Assembly: GCF_012272815.1 (NCBI RefSeq)
Contig: NZ_JAAWWL010000002.1
Coordinates: 1,146,280 to 1,210,279, forward strand
Direction of reading: 5' to 3'
DNA from: Croceivirga thetidis
Lineage (GTDB): Bacteria > Bacteroidota > Bacteroidia > Flavobacteriales > Flavobacteriaceae
DNA length: 64,000 nt
Below the pieces are notes generated by a model. The model saw nothing but the letters and a program-made list of their open reading frames with translations. It was not told where the DNA came from and did not search any database. Shown one piece after another: positions 52,497-61,140 of the stretch; position 1 is the first letter of the stretch, and each line of letters starts with the position of its first letter. The position numbers and the translations under genes were made by a program.

Positions 52497-53375
52497 ATGA
52501 AAAAAAACAAGGGAGATAGCCAAAGGCTAGTCATCCAAAATCAAATTGTAGAAATAGTCAACTATTTCGCTTCAGCAATTACCATTGCTTTTGTCCCATA
52601 CCTGTGGTCAAGGGGCCAGCATTTTGTAATACTAATTGTCGTTTTTCTTCTTGGTCTTTTATTTTTAGCTAACGGACTCTACACAAGAAGAAAATCGTCA
52701 TATAAATTCACAAAAAGTGATGTTGAAGATAAGTTAGAGGAAAAAGAAATGCTTCTTAAGGAAGTCCACCATAGGGTAAAAAATAATTTACAGACGGTCT
52801 CTAGCTTACTAAGCTTACAATCACGTGCAGTTGCCGACGAAAATATTGAACGAATAATCGTTGGGAGTCAACACAGAGTGGTTTCAATGTCGATGGTTCA
52901 TGAAATGTTGTACAAGCGAGATGACTATACTTCCGAAATAGAGGTAAAATCTTATATAAAGGAGCTCTGCGAATATCTAATACGTTCAATAAAGGGCAAC
53001 GAGAACAACATTTCAACCAATCTTGATTTGGGAGATTTCAAATTAAGCATTGACACCGTAATACCCTTGGGGCTCATTATCAACGAAACGGTTACCAACT
53101 CGCTTAAATATGGTATACCCGCAGATGAACCAGGTGAGATTAAAATAAGTCTTAACAAGAAAGCTGGCGATTCATATGAAATGTACCTCGGTGATAATGG
53201 GATAGGCTTTCCTGAAGACTTAGACCCAAGAAGCACCAACTCACTAGGACTCAAATTAATACACAATCTAGCTAGACAATTAAAAGGAACAATTGCTCGC
53301 GATTTAAAAGCTAAGGGAACCTACTACCAAATTAATTTCCAAGAAATTACCCAAGAATTCAAAACTGTTAATTGA
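52497..53375 (+). CDS. sensor histidine kinase (HisKA_2 type), copy 2
   Basis: A 292-residue kinase, clearly a paralogue of the gene before it from the HisKA_2 box to the end: Glu-Val-His-His-Arg-Val-Lys-Asn-Asn-Leu-Gln-Thr (phospho-acceptor His92), Met-Val-His-Glu-Met-Leu-Tyr, Asn-Glu-Thr-Val-Thr-Asn-Ser and Asp-Asn-Gly-Ile-Gly-Phe. The membrane part is cut to about two helices (18-60), so it may respond to a different signal or form mixed dimers with copy 1. Start ATG 52497 is fixed by the promoter element that overlaps the upstream GTG. Confidence 0.9.
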   Translation: MKKNKGDSQRLVIQNQIVEIVNYFASAITIAFVPYLWSRGQHFVILIVVFLLGLLFLANGLYTRRKSSYKFTKSDVEDKLEEKEMLLKEVHHRVKNNLQTVSSLLSLQSRAVADENIERIIVGSQHRVVSMSMVHEMLYKRDDYTSEIEVKSYIKELCEYLIRSIKGNENNISTNLDLGDFKLSIDTVIPLGLIINETVTNSLKYGIPADEPGEIKISLNKKAGDSYEMYLGDNGIGFPEDLDPRSTNSLGLKLIHNLARQLKGTIARDLKAKGTYYQINFQEITQEFKTVN

Positions 53376-53419
53376 TTGGATTGGTTTATATTTAGTAAAC
53401 CAACCTTTGCATTAGCGTT

Positions 53420-55933
53420 ATGTTCAAAAAATCATTACTGATAATCATTCTTTTATCAGCTACCTTATCCGCTCAAGACTATTTTTTAAAAAAATACCAT
53501 CCATTCGACGAAAGCATTCCTTCACCCGCAGAATTTCTGGGATATGATGTAGGGAGACATCATACAAGGCATGACTTAATTGTGGCCTATTTTAATAAGC
53601 TGGCAGAGGTTTCTGACAGGGCATCCATCTACAATTATGGTAAAACCCATGAGGGCAGAAAACTTGTAATACTAACCATATCTTCAACTGAAAATCTTCA
53701 GAATCTCGAGAGCATAAAACAAAAACATTTGGCGTTTGTAGATCCCTCAAAATCTGTTTCAAATTATAATGAGGTTCCAATTTTCATCAATTTGGGTTAC
53801 AACGTACATGGCAATGAACCTTCCAGTTCTGAGGCAGCAATGCTCGCTGCCTACACTTTTTGTGCATCCAATAGTCCTGAGGTTCTGAAATACATCACCA
53901 ATGCCGTAATAATGGTGGACCCCACAATTAACCCTGATGGTCGCGATCGTCATACTCAGTGGGCTAATATGTACCAAGGTAATCCTCAAGTTAGTGACCC
54001 TCAAGATGCCGAACATAATGAATATTGGCCAGGGGGGCGTACAAATCATTTTTGGTTTGATTTGAATAGGGATTGGCTTTTAGGTATTCATCCCGAAAGT
54101 CGTGGAAAACTTAAATGGTACCACAGTTGGTATCCAAATGTTGTCACTGATTTTCATGAAATGGGTTCCCAAAGCTCTTATTTTTTCGAACCCATGAAGG
54201 ATAATGCTTCACTAAATCCTATTATGCCCAAGGAGAATTATGTGGATTTAAATAACCTATTTGGCGATTACTTCTCTAGTGCATTGGACAGCATTGGTTC
54301 ATTCTATTTCACTAAAGAGGTTTTTGACGGCACTTACCCAGGGTATGGTTCTTCCTATCCAGACTTACAAGGTGCACTTGCCCTCTTGTTTGAACAAGCT
54401 AGCTCCAGGGGGCATGTTCAGAAAACGGCCTTCGGTGAAATAACATTTCCTTTTACGATAAGAAATCAGTTTGTTTCAAGCATTACCACAGTCAAAGCGG
54501 CTGTTGAGAACAAAGATTATCTGAGAAAGTATCAGCAAGAGTTTTTTAAAAGTGCTTTGAGCAATGCTACCAAAAGTCGAGTCAAGGGATATTCCTTTAA
54601 AGAAGATTTCGATAAAAATCGAACAAAAGCATTCATTGATAAACTGTTATTACACAAAGTTGATGTTTACAGGTCAAATGATTCTTATTTGGTGCCAACT
54701 AACCAACCACAATACCGAATGGTTCAGACATTTTTTGAGACATACAATAAATATCGAGATAGTGTTTACTATGATGCTTCAGCATGGTCAGTTGCAAATT
54801 TTTACAACATGAAGTACAGACCGGTAACAAGTCTTAATCTTGGAGAAAAAATATCTTCAACTGAAGGACTGGTTCCTATAACACCTGTACAACAAACAGA
54901 TTACGCATATATAATTGACTATGATGATTACAACGCCAATGCGGTCTTGAATTTTTTGCAAGCAAATGGAATAACCGTTTCTAGTTCTTTCAAACCTTTC
55001 ACTGCTAAAACGACACTTGGTAAAAAATCCTTTAATTATGGAGCTTTAGTTGTTCCCGTATCTCTTCAAAAAAAGGACGCAGTTGAAGTTTTTGAATTGG
55101 TACAAAAAGCACAAAAGAAATATCATGTCCCAATGTTTTCAGTGGCTACAGGTTATAATGCTAAGGGCATTGACCTAGGAAGTCGCTATGTAAGTCCAAT
55201 TACAAAACCCAAGGCCGCAATGCTTATCGGTACAGGTGTGAGATCTTATGAAGCTGGTGAAATATGGCATTTGCTTGATACTCGCGTTCACATGCCAATT
55301 ACAAAAATTCCCTTACGAAATTTTAATCGGGTGAATTTTGACAAATACAACACTCTTGTCATGGTCTCTGGCAGATATAACCTCACCAAGAAACAACAAG
55401 AAGTTCTAAGTGATTGGATAAAAAAAGGAAACACGCTTATTACTATTGGCAGTGCCTCAAAATGGGTAATTGATAAGGAGATAGTAAAAGAAAAAATCAT
55501 AGAAAATAAAAAGGATTCAACCAAAGTTGCAAATAGAAAACCCTATGTCGACGCTCCTGAAAATATCGGGAAGGAAGAAGTTGGAGGCATAATATTAAAT
55601 GTAGATTTAGATGTGACGCATCCATTGGCCTTTGGTTATCGAGATAACCAGATTCCAGTTTATAAAAATAACTCCGTATGGCTGAAACCGAGTGAAAATG
55701 AATACTCAACGGTAGCTCGATATTCTAAAAATGCACTGGTTGATGGTTTTATTACCAAAAAGAATACGAATGAATTCTTAAATAAATCAGCTTCCCTAAT
55801 TGTTAGCAAATTAGGTGGCGGCCGAGTCATAATGTTTGCAGACAACCCAAATTTTAGAGGTTCATGGTATGGTACCAATAGGTTATTCTTGAATGCAATT
55901 TTTCTTGGAGATAAAATACGAATACCAGAATAG
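53420..55933 (+). CDS. M14 family zinc carboxypeptidase, secreted
   Basis: An 837-residue exported peptidase with a signal peptide at 1-18 (ending Leu-Ser-Ala-Gln). The M14 domain spans about 25-330: Val-His-Gly-Asn-Glu-Pro-Ser (His and Glu zinc ligands), Asp-Pro-Thr-Ile-Asn-Pro-Asp-Gly, Trp-Phe-Asp-Leu-Asn-Arg-Asp-Trp and Thr-Asp-Phe-His-Glu-Met-Gly with the third ligand. The C-terminal 400 residues are a beta-alpha region resembling the glutamine-amidotransferase-like domain often found in this large family. It cuts C-terminal residues from peptides outside the cytoplasm. An amidohydrolase gene follows after six bases. Confidence 0.92.
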   Translation: MFKKSLLIIILLSATLSAQDYFLKKYHPFDESIPSPAEFLGYDVGRHHTRHDLIVAYFNKLAEVSDRASIYNYGKTHEGRKLVILTISSTENLQNLESIKQKHLAFVDPSKSVSNYNEVPIFINLGYNVHGNEPSSSEAAMLAAYTFCASNSPEVLKYITNAVIMVDPTINPDGRDRHTQWANMYQGNPQVSDPQDAEHNEYWPGGRTNHFWFDLNRDWLLGIHPESRGKLKWYHSWYPNVVTDFHEMGSQSSYFFEPMKDNASLNPIMPKENYVDLNNLFGDYFSSALDSIGSFYFTKEVFDGTYPGYGSSYPDLQGALALLFEQASSRGHVQKTAFGEITFPFTIRNQFVSSITTVKAAVENKDYLRKYQQEFFKSALSNATKSRVKGYSFKEDFDKNRTKAFIDKLLLHKVDVYRSNDSYLVPTNQPQYRMVQTFFETYNKYRDSVYYDASAWSVANFYNMKYRPVTSLNLGEKISSTEGLVPITPVQQTDYAYIIDYDDYNANAVLNFLQANGITVSSSFKPFTAKTTLGKKSFNYGALVVPVSLQKKDAVEVFELVQKAQKKYHVPMFSVATGYNAKGIDLGSRYVSPITKPKAAMLIGTGVRSYEAGEIWHLLDTRVHMPITKIPLRNFNRVNFDKYNTLVMVSGRYNLTKKQQEVLSDWIKKGNTLITIGSASKWVIDKEIVKEKIIENKKDSTKVANRKPYVDAPENIGKEEVGGIILNVDLDVTHPLAFGYRDNQIPVYKNNSVWLKPSENEYSTVARYSKNALVDGFITKKNTNEFLNKSASLIVSKLGGGRVIMFADNPNFRGSWYGTNRLFLNAIFLGDKIRIPE

Positions 55934-55939
55934 TAGGTT

Positions 55940-57499
55940 ATGAAAAATGTTTATTTGACTATAGTTGGTCTCTTATTGACCTTTGGGTCTTATTCCCAAG
56001 AAGATTTAAAAGAGGGTCCCTTTTCCCAGTTAATTATAAGGGGTGTAACACTGATAAATGGTAATGGTGCTCCGCCAAGAGGCCCCATAGACATTGTCGT
56101 AGAAGCCAACAAAATTGTTGACATTCAAGTAGTGGGTTATCCAGGTGTTGAAATTGACGACACCAAAAGACCGCAATTAAAACCTGGTGGTAAAGAACTG
56201 GATTGTTCAGGAATGTACCTTCTACCGGGTTTTATTGATATGCACACCCATATAGGAGGTAATGCTCAAGGTGCGGATTCTGATTACGTATTTAAACTTT
56301 GGATGGCCCATGGAATAACGACAATAAGAGAAGTCGGCGGACGAGGTTTGGATTGGTCAAATGACCTAAAGAAAAAAAGCTTAGAAAATAGCATTATTGC
56401 TCCCAGAATCATTACACATACCGTATTCGGTCAGGCGAGTGACAAACCGCTTAGCACTCCTGAGAGAGCAAGGGAGTGGGTTCGAAAAAATGCTGAAAAT
56501 GGTGCTGATGGAATTAAATTTTTTGGAGCACCACCAGAAATTATGGCTGCAGCTTTAGATGAAAACAAAAAGTTAGGTCTTCGCTCTGCTTGTCACCACG
56601 CCCAAATGGATGTTGCAAGGTGGAATGTTTTGCATTCTGCAAGGGCCGGCCTCACCTCGATGGAACATTGGTATGGTCTGCCAGAAGCTTTGTTTGAAGA
56701 TAAAACGGTACAACATTACCCTTTGGATTATAATTATCAGAATGAGCAACATCGATTCGAAGAGGCTGGTAAACTTTGGGAACAAGCTGCCAAACCTTAC
56801 TCCGAACATTGGAACAAGGTAATGGATGAATTGATTGCACTCGATTTTACCATAGACCCAACATTCAATATTTACGAGGCCAGTAGGGATTTACATAGAG
56901 CACGTAGAGCAGAATGGCATGAAGAATATACTTTGCCATCATTATGGGAGTTCTACCAACCCAGTAAAATAAGTCATGGTTCGTATTGGCATGATTGGGG
57001 AACCGAACAAGAAGTTGCTTGGCGTAAAAATTACCAATTATGGATGACCTTCATCAATGAGTATAAAAATAGAGGTGGTAGGGTGACTACAGGTTCCGAT
57101 TCAGGATTTATTTTTCAACTCTACGGTTTCGCTTATATAAGAGAGATGGAACTTTTAAGGGAAGCTGGTTTTCATCCTTTAGAGGTAATTCGTTCTTCAA
57201 CATTAAATGGAGCCGAAGCTTTAGGCATGGACGATAAAATAGGCACTGTAGCTATTGGTAAGATGGCAGATTTTGTCGTTGTCGAAGAAAATCCCTTAAA
57301 AAATTTGAAAGTTTTATATGGTACGGGTGCAATACGGTTGACAGAAGAAAATGAAGTCGTTCGTGTTGGGGGTGTGAAATATACTATAAAAGATGGTATT
57401 ATCTACGACGCAAAAAAGCTCTTACAAAGTGTAAAAAACATGGTATCGAAACAAAAGCAAATATCAAACTACAAATTAAAGCAACCTGGCTTGGAATAG
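55940..57499 (+). CDS. secreted amidohydrolase family enzyme
   Basis: A 519-residue exported hydrolase with a signal peptide at 1-19 (ending Gly-Ser-Tyr-Ser-Gln). Unlike the amidohydrolase-fold protein at 4.2 kb it has the metal site Asp-Met-His-Thr-His-Ile-Gly near 101-107, later His-His in Ala-Cys-His-His-Ala-Gln, Glu-His-Trp, and Thr-Gly-Ser-Asp-Ser-Gly with the catalytic Asp, followed by the Gly-Lys-Met-Ala-Asp-Phe-Val-Val closing motif. It is probably a peptidase- or imidazolonepropionase-like metal hydrolase. With the M14 peptidase six bases upstream it likely completes breakdown of short peptides. Confidence 0.9.
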   Translation: MKNVYLTIVGLLLTFGSYSQEDLKEGPFSQLIIRGVTLINGNGAPPRGPIDIVVEANKIVDIQVVGYPGVEIDDTKRPQLKPGGKELDCSGMYLLPGFIDMHTHIGGNAQGADSDYVFKLWMAHGITTIREVGGRGLDWSNDLKKKSLENSIIAPRIITHTVFGQASDKPLSTPERAREWVRKNAENGADGIKFFGAPPEIMAAALDENKKLGLRSACHHAQMDVARWNVLHSARAGLTSMEHWYGLPEALFEDKTVQHYPLDYNYQNEQHRFEEAGKLWEQAAKPYSEHWNKVMDELIALDFTIDPTFNIYEASRDLHRARRAEWHEEYTLPSLWEFYQPSKISHGSYWHDWGTEQEVAWRKNYQLWMTFINEYKNRGGRVTTGSDSGFIFQLYGFAYIREMELLREAGFHPLEVIRSSTLNGAEALGMDDKIGTVAIGKMADFVVVEENPLKNLKVLYGTGAIRLTEENEVVRVGGVKYTIKDGIIYDAKKLLQSVKNMVSKQKQISNYKLKQPGLE

Positions 57500-57651
57500 A
57501 TTCTAACATGAAATTGAAATTTTAGGGTTGTTTTCAAAATTTCAAATTTCATATTGATGTTCTCAACTATAGATAACTTAAAACTATAGTAACAGTGCTC
57601 ACGTAGTTATACTAACTATGGAAAAAACGAAATATTTTATCGAAATCGCAA

Positions 57652-57759
57652 TTAATCTCTATTTGTTATTCTAATTGTTTTCACATTAAGAACAATGCCA
57701 GCTATAGCAAAAGCTATACTTACAGAAAAGGTGGAGAGTATCAACAAGTTTTCAATCAT
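57652..57759 (-). CDS. 35-residue hydrophobic peptide
   Basis: ATG at 57759 to TAA at 57652-57654, starting two bases after the stop of the small exported protein upstream. The product is a single hydrophobic helix (residues 3-25, Leu/Ile/Ala/Val-rich) with a short Lys/Arg/Thr tail. Tight spacing suggests translational coupling. Too short for family assignment; could be a chance frame. Confidence 0.4.
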   Translation of the reverse strand: MIENLLILSTFSVSIAFAIAGIVLNVKTIRITNRD

Positions 57760-57761
57760 GG

Positions 57762-58001
57762 TTAAGCTAATTTAGATTTGTTTTTCTTTGTCTTAAATTT
57801 CAGTTCTTTCTTTATCCTAGAATTTTTGTACAGATAAACTCTAGTTATTTTTTGCTGCTCAGAGGCCTTTTTTTCTTCTAAATTCTCAATCTCAATCAGC
57901 TTTGGTTTTTCTTCAATTTTCTTTTCTCCATCCACTTGCGCAATCGAAGGGGTACCAATAGCAAGAATCAATATGAGTGTTAGGAAAGCTTTCATTTTCA
58001 T
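57762..58001 (-). CDS. small exported basic protein
   Basis: A 79-residue protein with a signal peptide at about 1-21 (ending Ser-Ile-Ala-Gln), then a charged mature part of under 60 residues: Glu/Lys-rich in the middle, Lys-rich at the end. No cysteine, no known domain. It has an exact -7 element 18 bases before its ATG, which supports expression. It may act as a small periplasmic or surface peptide; function unknown. A 35-residue hydrophobic peptide follows on the same strand. Confidence 0.7.
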   Translation of the reverse strand: MKMKAFLTLILILAIGTPSIAQVDGEKKIEEKPKLIEIENLEEKKASEQQKITRVYLYKNSRIKKELKFKTKKNKSKLA

Positions 58002-58018
58002 TTACCGTTTGTCTACAG

Positions 58019-58026
58019 CAAATGTA
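58019..58026 (-). promoter_or_regulatory. -7 element before the small exported protein
   Basis: Minus-strand TACATTTG is an exact consensus match, 17 bases before the ATG ending at 58001. No well-spaced TTG is seen. Confidence 0.5.
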
Positions 58027-58049
58027 TTTTCGCCTATACTTTTTCGATA

Positions 58050-58181
58050 TTTATCTCGCCCTACGGAATACTTTTATCGGTCAATGAACCACCCTTCGAT
58101 GAAGTGCTAAAAATCTCCGATTATGGTTTTGAATTCAATAAACTACATACCGAAACATTAGTGCATTTAATCGATTATTCA
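58050..58181 (+). pseudogene. possible remnant of a GNAT acetyltransferase
   Basis: The plus strand of this short gap keeps an open frame reading Asp-Glu-Val-Leu-Lys-Ile-Ser-Asp-Tyr-Gly-Phe-Glu-Phe-Asn-Lys-Leu-His-Thr-Glu. It lines up by eye with the helix-strand segment of RimJ-type GNAT N-acetyltransferases (Glu-Ala-Leu-x-x-x-Ile-Asp-Tyr-Gly-Phe-x-x-Leu-x-Leu-His-Thr-Ile-Glu). There is no start, no acetyl-CoA loop and no C-terminal part; the frame then runs antisense through the M23 gene. Could be chance. Confidence 0.3.
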
Positions 58182-58182
58182 A

Positions 58183-58851
58183 TTACAATCCCAACAGAAG
58201 GTTTGGGTTTGGACAATTTTTACTGTAGAATTCCAAATCATCTTGACGACATACTCCGGGATAATCACCAAAATAACCTTCAATATCCATAACTAATTGA
58301 AAATGAAGATGTGGAGCATAATTTACATTAATTTCTGGCCTACCTAAATTGGCAATAGTTTGATTTGCTTTGATCTCTTGACCAACTAATAGTCCTTCTA
58401 AACTTTCAACGGATAAATGACCATAAAGAGAATAAAACACTTCTCCAAAAATAGAATGTTCCAAAATTATAGTAGGACCGTAGTCGCCTAGTTCCGAGTT
58501 GTTTTTAAAACTATGTATCCTCCCATCCAAAGGTGCCAAAACCTCAGTACCTACAGAACACCAAAAATCCAAACCCAAATGAATATTTCTTTGGTTGTGA
58601 CCAGAGAACAATTGTGATTCTTTATATAAATTTCGACGTTCCAAGTAACCGCCATATGCCACCTTCGCCCCACTATTTTTCAAGATCAGATCTATATAAT
58701 TTTGACATTCTTCTGGGTTTGAAATATTGACATAATCCAAGTCTTTGTTCGAATCTGATAAATCAATTGGATAATACTCAGAAATTGGAATATTGGCATC
58801 CAAAATTGAAATCGATTTATCCCTTTTAATGTTCTTAAATAAATGCTCCAT
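58183..58851 (-). CDS. M23 family peptidase, short form without a visible signal peptide
   Basis: A 222-residue protein whose M23 domain fills about 85-215: His-Leu-Gly-Leu-Asp (His and Asp ligands), Pro-Leu-Asp-Gly-Arg-Ile-His-Ser-Phe, Tyr-Gly-His-Leu-Ser and Ala-Pro-His-Leu-His-Phe. The ligand set is complete. No signal peptide is seen at the N-terminus; instead there is an 80-residue lead with Tyr and Asp residues, so the protein may be cytoplasmic or the export route non-standard. Such forms occur in Flavobacteriaceae, role unclear. Its C-terminus faces a possible GNAT remnant. Confidence 0.85.
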   Translation of the reverse strand: MEHLFKNIKRDKSISILDANIPISEYYPIDLSDSNKDLDYVNISNPEECQNYIDLILKNSGAKVAYGGYLERRNLYKESQLFSGHNQRNIHLGLDFWCSVGTEVLAPLDGRIHSFKNNSELGDYGPTIILEHSIFGEVFYSLYGHLSVESLEGLLVGQEIKANQTIANLGRPEINVNYAPHLHFQLVMDIEGYFGDYPGVCRQDDLEFYSKNCPNPNLLLGL

Positions 58852-58958
58852 TCAACCAAAATCAACAAAAGATAGTATTCGATAACATGGTTTAACAATT
58901 TTTTACACAGATTTTGTAATGCAACCACTTAACTTCCTACCAAAAGAAAAATATTTAG

Positions 58959-59633
58959 ATGAAAAAGGTTATTCTACTTGTGGCACTGATTTTTGCAACC
59001 AGCTGTCAGACCAATACAAAAGCACAAAATGAAAAGGCTATTGCCCACCAAATCCCAGAAAAAGAAGTTTTTTCAAATGAACAATTGCAAGACTTTGAAA
59101 CCGCTTATTTTGCAAGTGGCTGTTTTTGGTGCGTTGAGGCAATTTTCGAAAGTGTGAAAGGCGTAAAAGAAGTAGTTTCTGGCTATTCCGGTGGTAAAGA
59201 GGCAAATCCAACCTATGAAGATGTTGGTTATGGTAGAACTACCCATGCCGAAGCAGTTGAAGTCTATTATGACCCACAACAAATATCTTTTTTGGCATTA
59301 GTACAGGTATTTTTTGGCTCGCATGACCCCACATCGTTAAATAGGCAAGGACCTGATAGAGGACCACAATACCGTTCTATTGCTTTTTATAAAAACGAAA
59401 ATGAAAAAAAGGTAATTGAACAGTACTTAGAATTGCTAGAATCTAGTAATGTATATGACAGACCTATTGTGACGGAGGTTACCAAATTTGACACCTTCTG
59501 GAAGGCCGAGGAATATCACCAAGATTTTGAACGCAAGAACCCAAACAACTCATATGTCAGGGCAGTTTCCATTCCTCGCTTAAACCGATTTAAAGAGAAT
59601 TTTCGGGAATACCTTAAGGAAGAGGCACATTGA
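58959..59633 (+). CDS. msrA: peptide methionine sulfoxide reductase MsrA, lipoprotein form
   Basis: A 224-residue enzyme that repairs oxidised methionine (S-sulfoxide) in proteins. A lipoprotein signal ends Ala-Thr-Ser-Cys (Cys16), placing it outside the inner membrane, unlike cytoplasmic MsrA. The catalytic domain starts near residue 47 with Ala-Ser-Gly-Cys-Phe-Trp-Cys-Val-Glu-Ala, followed by Gly-Tyr-Ser-Gly-Gly and His-Asp-Pro-Thr-Ser. Tyr-His-Gln-Asp near the C-terminus is also typical. It stands alone between a divergent M23 gene and a convergent operon. Confidence 0.93.
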   Translation: MKKVILLVALIFATSCQTNTKAQNEKAIAHQIPEKEVFSNEQLQDFETAYFASGCFWCVEAIFESVKGVKEVVSGYSGGKEANPTYEDVGYGRTTHAEAVEVYYDPQQISFLALVQVFFGSHDPTSLNRQGPDRGPQYRSIAFYKNENEKKVIEQYLELLESSNVYDRPIVTEVTKFDTFWKAEEYHQDFERKNPNNSYVRAVSIPRLNRFKENFREYLKEEAH

Positions 59634-59682
59634 TTTAGAAAAGTAGAGGTGCATTTATAGAAATAGAGTTTATCCCCTAGAA

Positions 59683-61140
59683 TTATTTAATTACCACTTC
59701 ACTAAATGAAGCTTTGACTTCGAAGGTGGGGTTGTTATTTTTCTTCGCGTTCACGCATCCTTGAATTTCGTATCCGTTGGAAGTTTTGACCACGTTGGCA
59801 TTTATAGTGTTGGGATAGCTGACATCAGACAACCTATCTATAATGTTTACATTACAATCAGCTTTGGGCAGAACGGCATTCAACTGCCCATTTTTTAAGG
59901 ATACGTAAACACTTTTAAAATTGTCATCAACAGAATTAATGATGGTATTACCCAAATCATTCACGATGTAAACATCGTTCAATACCCTGTCAATAGTAAT
60001 ATTAGATGAAGTGGAAGTCAAGTTCAAATCCTTTACACTAGTCAACTTTACCTTATCAGAATACTTGGTGCTTAGTTTACCTGCGTTCCATCGTTCAATA
60101 ACCATAGGTGAATAGGCAGCATCTATATTAGTGTATTTTCCGCTGATATCAGAAGCTAGCAAGCTTGCATATCGCAAGCTTGCATTTATCTGTTTTGTAT
60201 TCGCGGCCAATTTAACCTCCCCGTGCTTCACATTCATTTTAAGTTTAACCGACTTTGGCATTTTGATTTTTATGGTCTTCTTTACTTCATACTTTTTTCC
60301 CATGCCATCAGAAGAAAAGTAAAATATGCTCGGAGAATCACCTTCTGCCCATTCCCATCGATTTCCCAGCTTTTCCAAACGTTTAGCCTCGGCTTCATGT
60401 CGCTTCTCCATGGCCTCTTCTCGTTCTTTAATTTGCTCTTCTCGTCTTTTCTCTCGCTCTGCCTGACGTTTTTCCATTTCAGCGGCACGCTCTTCCATGC
60501 GTTTTTCCATTCGTTCCAAACGGTCAGCATTTCGTTCTTCCCATTCTTGGGCTTGTTCTTCCATTCGTTTGCCCCACTCTTCCATCTCTTTTTGGTAGTC
60601 TTCACCAAAACTCTCTTCAAAATTCTCGGCCCATTCTTTTAAATAATCCTCTCCCTCTTTTTGATATTTTGAATAATCAAAATTGAATTTGATTGGAGGT
60701 ATTGAGGGCAAAGCAGGCATTTCGGGTAAAACTGCCAGTTCTGGAAGATTAGGTAATTCTAAATCCAAGACTAATGGCTCTAATCCAAAATCAATATCCG
60801 CAAATTCAAATCCATTGGAAGAGTTACTAAAAAGCCAGCTATTTTTAACTCCAGTGGTAATATCAATTTCTTTACTGTTACCCTTTATTTCAAAATCAAG
60901 GTTCTTAAAATAATCTTCAGCTTCTTCATCGGTCGCTCCTTCCAAAGTTATCACGGCTTCAATTTCAACCTGATTTTTATTCCAGGTTTCAAATTCTATA
61001 TCTGCATGGCTGGTGTTGATATTCAACACTGCATCGTTGCCGACGGAAAAGGACTCGTTAAAGGTCTTCGATTTTTGTGCGAATAACCCTGTAGTTATCA
61101 ACAGGGCTAAGGCGCTAAATAATATTTGTCTCTTGTTCAT
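59683..61140 (-). CDS. exported DUF4097-like protein with a long charged helix
   Basis: A 485-residue exported protein with a signal peptide at 1-22 (ending Leu-Phe-Ala-Gln). Residues 30-110 are beta-rich. A segment at about 165-270 is dominated by Glu, Arg and Lys with repeated Arg-Met-Glu-Glu, Glu-Lys-Arg and Ala-Glu patterns, predicted to be a single long alpha helix. The C-terminal 190 residues are a repeated beta pattern (Asn, Ser, Asp, Val) like the DUF4097/DUF2807 bacterial adhesin fold. It ends an operon with an ECF sigma factor and its likely anti-sigma factor; the ORF start overlaps the anti-sigma end by 26 bases. Probably an envelope-stress target; inference. Confidence 0.75.
   Translation of the reverse strand: MNKRQILFSALALLITTGLFAQKSKTFNESFSVGNDAVLNINTSHADIEFETWNKNQVEIEAVITLEGATDEEAEDYFKNLDFEIKGNSKEIDITTGVKNSWLFSNSSNGFEFADIDFGLEPLVLDLELPNLPELAVLPEMPALPSIPPIKFNFDYSKYQKEGEDYLKEWAENFEESFGEDYQKEMEEWGKRMEEQAQEWEERNADRLERMEKRMEERAAEMEKRQAEREKRREEQIKEREEAMEKRHEAEAKRLEKLGNRWEWAEGDSPSIFYFSSDGMGKKYEVKKTIKIKMPKSVKLKMNVKHGEVKLAANTKQINASLRYASLLASDISGKYTNIDAAYSPMVIERWNAGKLSTKYSDKVKLTSVKDLNLTSTSSNITIDRVLNDVYIVNDLGNTIINSVDDNFKSVYVSLKNGQLNAVLPKADCNVNIIDRLSDVSYPNTINANVVKTSNGYEIQGCVNAKKNNNPTFEVKASFSEVVIK

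Noticed and set aside
58104-58292. 62-residue plus-strand open frame as an intact gene
   Set aside because: Its second half is antisense to the M23 gene and no start signal is present. Only the first part, resembling GNAT proteins, is kept as a possible remnant.
58183-58851. Treating the short M23 protein as a secreted endolysin
   Set aside because: No signal peptide or phage gene is nearby; the single gene in a core region argues against a prophage remnant.
60223-60642. 139-residue plus-strand open frame rich in Phe, Leu and Ser
   Set aside because: It is the antisense image of the Glu/Arg/Lys-rich helix of the DUF4097-like gene; Phe/Leu/Ser codons are the complement of Glu/Lys/Arg codons. 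The minus-strand gene has a signal peptide and operon context.
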